Shown here: piece by piece, positions 59,513 to 64,000 of the stretch | Layout: each line of letters begins with the position of its first letter | How positions within the stretch are numbered: the first letter of the stretch is position 1 | Assembly (NCBI GenBank): GCA_022266195.1 | Contig: WHVY01000001.1 | Location: 5,456,001 to 5,520,000 of the forward strand | Direction of reading: 5' to 3' | Length of the DNA stretch: 64,000 nucleotides | Source of the DNA: Tetranychus cinnabarinus | Taxonomy: Eukaryota; Arthropoda; Arachnida; Trombidiformes; Tetranychidae | Notes under the pieces: generated by a model | Database searches by the model: none | Seen by the model: the letters and a program-made list of their open reading frames with translations, nothing else | Told to the model about the DNA's origin: nothing | Program-made: the position numbers and the translations under genes

Positions 59513-62500
59513 CTGGTAAAGAAAAAAGATTAATAGAGTTTTAATTAGAACAGCAATTAGCAATGAAATGAAAAAAAAGGTAAAGAAAAGTCTCTGATTT
59601 TAATTATAAACTTTTAATGTTATCCAGGACTTTGCTTTCTTCCTTTACTTTGACAACAATTTTCATTTAATAGAGGTAATACAATTGACTATTGTAAATG
59701 TACATTGTAATTTTACAATCAATTTATCAACCTGTGTCAGGTAATTGTTTATTGGGACAATTAAAATGCACTTCAATTGGGAAATGAAGCAATTATTTAA
59801 TTTAAATGCAATTTATTCTTTCCTTTATTTCATTTTTTATCCTCAATTTTATTCCTCATTTGCATCCTTTTCATGGAGCTTTTAAGCTGAAAAAGTAACA
59901 AAATTGTTACCAAGTCAGCATTGAAAAATATAACAAATTGAGAAATAATTCAAATGATCATTACAGGAGATTAGGTTCAACGTCATGGAATAACTTGTAA
60001 TGAGAAAAAAAGAGAGAATCAAGAAAAGATAAATTTTAAACATTGAATTATATTTAAAAAGTTCTTGATATTTATTCATTTTTAATATTGCGAAAAAAAA
60101 TTAAAACTCGATGAAAATTTGAAGCAAAACAGATTTAATATTCAATTGAGATTTTTTTTATATTTCATGATAAACAGACTTTCATAATTGATTGTTTTGA
60201 TAACACGAGATTGAACTGGGAGTAATAATCAGTTTCATGGTTCAATCTTGAAATTTATGATTATTGAGTTTGGCGTAGACATTGAACTGAACATGAACCA
60301 GGTTTGCCAATCATCTTTTCCCCTTTCATTTTCAAATTTTCATAGCAATTATGCAAAAGATTAATCGTTAAAATAGCAAAGTTAGACATCTTTTCATCAT
60401 TGAATAACCTTAATTATATCATTAATGATCGAGTGAAACATGAGTTTCAAAATCAAATTAAAGGCACAATTTTGGTGATAACCGCGATGACAATTATGAC
60501 AAACTAATCACAATTTTGTTAATTAATCAAATGATAGATGAAATTTATAATCAAAGGAAAAAATAATTACCATAAAAGTCAGGGAAAATGTGATGTAAGA
60601 TGATTAGTATTTTACTTGAGTTGAGTTTTGATTGAATTGTGTATTGAATTGGTTTAGATGTGATTCAATTGTAATTCAAATTTGAGTGAAAAAAAGGGAA
60701 AACAATTTTGATCGCACAATCAATCATTTTAAGTTTAAATCATCGGGATAACCTCGTCAATTTTGATAAACTTGAAAGGTGAAAAGCTTCAAAGTTGAAT
60801 GTGTAAAGATGAGAAATAAATAAATTTTGATTGCCAAGTTTATCATAAAGAATCAGGTGAATGGATGTGTGTTGTTAACTGATTGTTCAGTGTTATACAA
60901 TTGGTTCAATTTAATCGCATTATACACTAAGTTCAAGAAATTTTCAATGATAATCACGTCAAATGCTTAAACGTATTAGCATTATAATGATGAACAGTAA
61001 CAAGTCAAAGTATTATTATTGATACGAAATCGGCCAAACTTTCACTTTCTGTGATTCAAAGCTCAAGCCCAAGCAGCAATACGATCATGATTACAATTTT
61101 AATTTAATTTATCATGTTTTACTAATTTTATTTTTCTCGATTAGCTACTTGAAGTTGATTTAAAAGGTGAACTGAGGTTCGCAAGTTTGCTTAAAATGTA
61201 ACATCTGGAATAGCGAATAATTAGATTTGAACAAAATCTCAACATTTTTGCGATGCAAACCATTAAAATTTGCAAAATTGCTAATTAATAACTGAAGTCT
61301 TGAGAAAAGATAGTTAAGAAAATTGGCAAATGTTACCTGAAATGAGCAGTAAAATCAAGACATGAATATGAACTTTTAATTACTCGAATGAATGAGAACT
61401 GTGATCATTAAAAATCGTTCGTAGTCGTAAAGTCAACTGACAGTTACCAATATTTTACTGAACTTGACTTTAATTTTGCATCCAACAGACAAAAGAAGTT
61501 GAAAATTTTGGAAATTCAGCTGATCTTATCGATTATTGAAATATGACCCTTTATGTAGATCATGAGCCATAACAGAATTGTCAGAAAGTGGAATAAAACA
61601 GTGGAAAGAAACACGAAGGAGAAAAAAATGTTATTTTATATTTTTGATTGAGTAAACCCAAATGTAACAAAGACGTGGTTTGATGGTTTGATTGAATCAA
61701 AAAAAGTTTCCAGTCTCAAGGATAAAATAGAGGTCAAAATAGTCAGGTAAGTTTTTGAGCCGAGTTGGTTGTTAATGTCAACGATAAAGGGAACGAGGTT
61801 TACCCAAAGGAAAGGAGATGAAGAGAGGAACAACATGATGATGATGATAAAAGAATGAGAATAGCAACAGAAACGACAGAAAGCCTAAGCCTGTAAGTCG
61901 GTGGAAAAAGAGGAAAAAAAATGATGATGATGATGATGATAGAGAACTAGAACTTGGAATAAAAGTAAGATCGATGAACTATTCTGGTTCAATAGGAAAG
62001 CTGTCTATTGATTGGTGAAAGGCAAAAAAAGGTAAGAATCACGCAACAACAAGGCAACTCGGTATGAATGTATGAAACTAATCTTGTCATCCTTGCCATC
62101 TTTATCACTCTCTGTCATTACCATTATTATCATCACCCTCATCATCATTATATTTCATCTTCATCTTAGCTGAGATTTGTCTTTTTTTTGTTCATGAACG
62201 CTCTGAATCATCTTTTCCACATTACGGGTAAACTCATTTTCAATTGCACTTTCACATGCCTCAAGCATATTTCAATATTTTTCATCTTCATTTTTCTTCT
62301 TCTTCTTCTTCAATTTTCCATCAACAGCTACTAAAATCTTGATAGCTCAGCTTCCCTTTTTTTACCTAACACCTTATTTTTACCTTTGCCAATTTATCAT
62401 TCCCAATGGTTTACAATTCTAGTGGCAATGTAATACTTATTTTTGCCATTACTTTCGCCTTAACTATTATCATTTCTTACGATGAATCAAATTCAATTAA

Positions 62501-64000
62501 TTTGCTTCCTTTCGTTTAACTTTGAGCAACTCATCTCCCAAAAGGATTAAAAAAAAGTAAGTTCAGAATAGGTTCACAATTAAGGTAAACATTCGCATTG
62601 AGTTCATGTGGTTCAACAGAATTACTGATAAAAATAAATAGTTTAGCCAAAATATATTGATCAATATAGTTGTCAGGCATTAACAGAACGATGGCAAGAT
62701 AACATTTTCATGGGTTTTCATGGGAAAGGAAACCAGGGAGGAAGAGAGCAAAAAATGTAACAAAAAGATTGGGTTTTCTGGTTAAAAGGTATGGGAATGA
62801 AAAGGAGATAATCTGAGTTATTCTGTCAGAACTCCTTTTCATACGGTTCAAAGTTTAATCAGAAAAATTGAGTTTTTTTCTTCTTCTTCTCCTTTCTTTC
62901 TTTCCTCCCTGTAATTATAAATAGGAAATTGTTGCAAGTTAATCACAGTTACCAAGTTACTAGTCCTTGCCTGTTCAGGATAATAGGACCAGATGAAAAT
63001 TGGGTTTTGTTAAATGTAAGAAATGGGTTTAATGTAAGATTGACTTGGAAATACGATTGATTAAACAATGAAAATGTAAAGCTATATTCAGATGTAAATT
63101 GACTCAATATTTTTTTTCCTGGATCATTCAATAGTGAGATAGAGATAAAAAAATAGGTAAAGGTTTTGTTGCTTTCGTTCGTGTTATAACCTTCATGTTA
63201 CCATAATAGTAATAATAAGCTTTAGATACTTTTTTTTTGCTTTTGTCACTGATTCACTCACAGGAAATAGGATGAAGATGAAGCTCATCATGAGGGATAA
63301 AATGACGAAAACAGAATCCCCAGGATGATTGTGATTTCACCAAAATCCTATTGATTGATGGTCTGTCAAAAAACAAAACTAAACCTTTCAAAATTTTAAA
63401 CAACAGCCAATGCATAAACTTATTACTCAAAGTACCGTTAATAACGACAACAGTCAGACAAAACAACATTGAAATAATCATAGGAAAAGTTCAATAGTAA
63501 TAGTGATTATTCCGTTTCTGATAAAAAGGCTGAAATTGTTCAACACTTTTTGTTTTTCACTGAAAACAAAAGTGACAAAAGTATAAACAGAAAACAAAAA
63601 TATCATAAACAATGTATTACATTGTTTTAAGAGGGAAAATTGAATCTGATAAAAGAAAAGGATTGAAAAGTTGAAAGAGAAAATGAGATGAAAATTGGAA
63701 GATTTTGGGTGAAAATGAATAAAAAAGAGATTGGAAAACATAATTTTGTATTGGAATTTTCAAATAGCTCAAAATTGGATTGATTATTAATGATTTTTTG
63801 TTCACTTCAATGTATCACAATAAACGAAATGAATGATAATGGCGGCTGTTAACAAATTTTATTTTTTGTTAAACTGACAAATGGATATTGCATGGTGAAA
63901 ACCCGCAAAGGTCCATTAAATTGTTTCAATAAACTGATAACTTTTTCGGTTTTCATCGTTTTTTCTTCTTGTTTGTTTTACCTGAAGCTAAAAAACTCAT
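59513..64000. other. Upstream region or intron of adenylyl cyclase; no exon confirmed
   Basis: 4.5 kb of AT-rich DNA with a (GAT)n microsatellite at 61920-61940 and a TTCTTCTTC run near 62294-62312. Short hydrophobic minus-strand frames near 63254-63741 are low-complexity and lack matches to the cyclase N-terminus. At the edge (63982-64000, minus) ATGAGTTTTTTAGCTTCAG is followed by GTAAAA, a possible exon end, but read to end in phase 0, as the next known exon requires, it contains a stop. Confidence 0.4.
61920..61940. repeat. (GAT)n microsatellite
   Basis: Seven consecutive ATG/GAT units in noncoding DNA. Confidence 0.85.

Noticed and set aside
63254..63741. Hydrophobic minus-strand frames as missing cyclase membrane exons
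   Set aside because: Phe/Ile-rich translation of AT-rich DNA without cyclase motifs or consistent splice sites.
63982..64000. Possible adenylyl cyclase upstream exon at the right edge
   Set aside because: Followed by GTAAAA, but read to end in the phase required by the next known exon it contains a stop; too short to judge.
1..64000. CRISPR arrays, rRNA and tRNA genes, and long autonomous transposons
   Set aside because: No repeat-spacer pattern, no recognisable RNA gene, and no reverse transcriptase or transposase motif noticed; a tRNAscan or RepeatMasker run would be needed to exclude small or old elements.

Overview
The window looks like nuclear DNA from a compact, AT-rich arthropod genome, most likely a mite and possibly a spider mite such as Tetranychus. 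The reasons are short GT-AG introns (about 60-100 bp) mixed with a few kilobase ones, animal-type genes (neuroglian, diaphanous, Rab32, type-3 adenylyl cyclase, HEN1), an HR96-like receptor with no DNA-binding domain, and abundant TCA/TGA trinucleotide runs. The species assignment is an inference. Most protein calls rest on motifs read by eye, and all exon joins were checked for reading-frame continuity.

Layout. 1-93: 3' end of an unidentified + gene. 3707-7140: a 961-residue secreted Ser/Thr-rich mucin-like protein (+). 7652-9210: HR96-type ligand-binding-domain protein lacking the zinc fingers (-). 10334-12011: D-3-phosphoglycerate dehydrogenase (-). 13595-14704: sphingolipid delta-4 desaturase DES1/ifc (+). 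16541-19373: two tandem mARC/MOSC molybdoenzymes (+). 20605-21204: an orphan secreted protein (-). 21792-25965: the formin diaphanous (-). 26330-27136: an intact HEN1-type small-RNA methyltransferase (-). 28902-30644: a NaGLT1/MFSD4B-type MFS transporter (+).

The 31-40 kb interval is the accessory region. It holds a small family of rapidly diverging secreted proteins (two intact, one broken, one relic), two intact eIF3g copies in a tandem segmental duplication, and at least six broken HEN1 fragments on both strands. One HEN1 fragment is fused in frame to the 5' part of a secreted-family gene. Several fragments are inverted relative to each other or to the working gene, so transcription here could yield double-stranded RNA matching HEN1 mRNA.

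The last third is conserved and minus-strand: Rab32/lightoid (40988-42546), neuroglian (44315-49783, with a MITE-like inverted repeat in an intron) and an adenylyl cyclase type 3 whose N-terminal exons were not found (51233-59512; the window ends at 64000). The genes do not form an obvious pathway. The linked story is local duplication: HEN1, eIF3g, mARC and the secreted family have all been copied within this 25 kb, with different outcomes (kept, diverged or broken).
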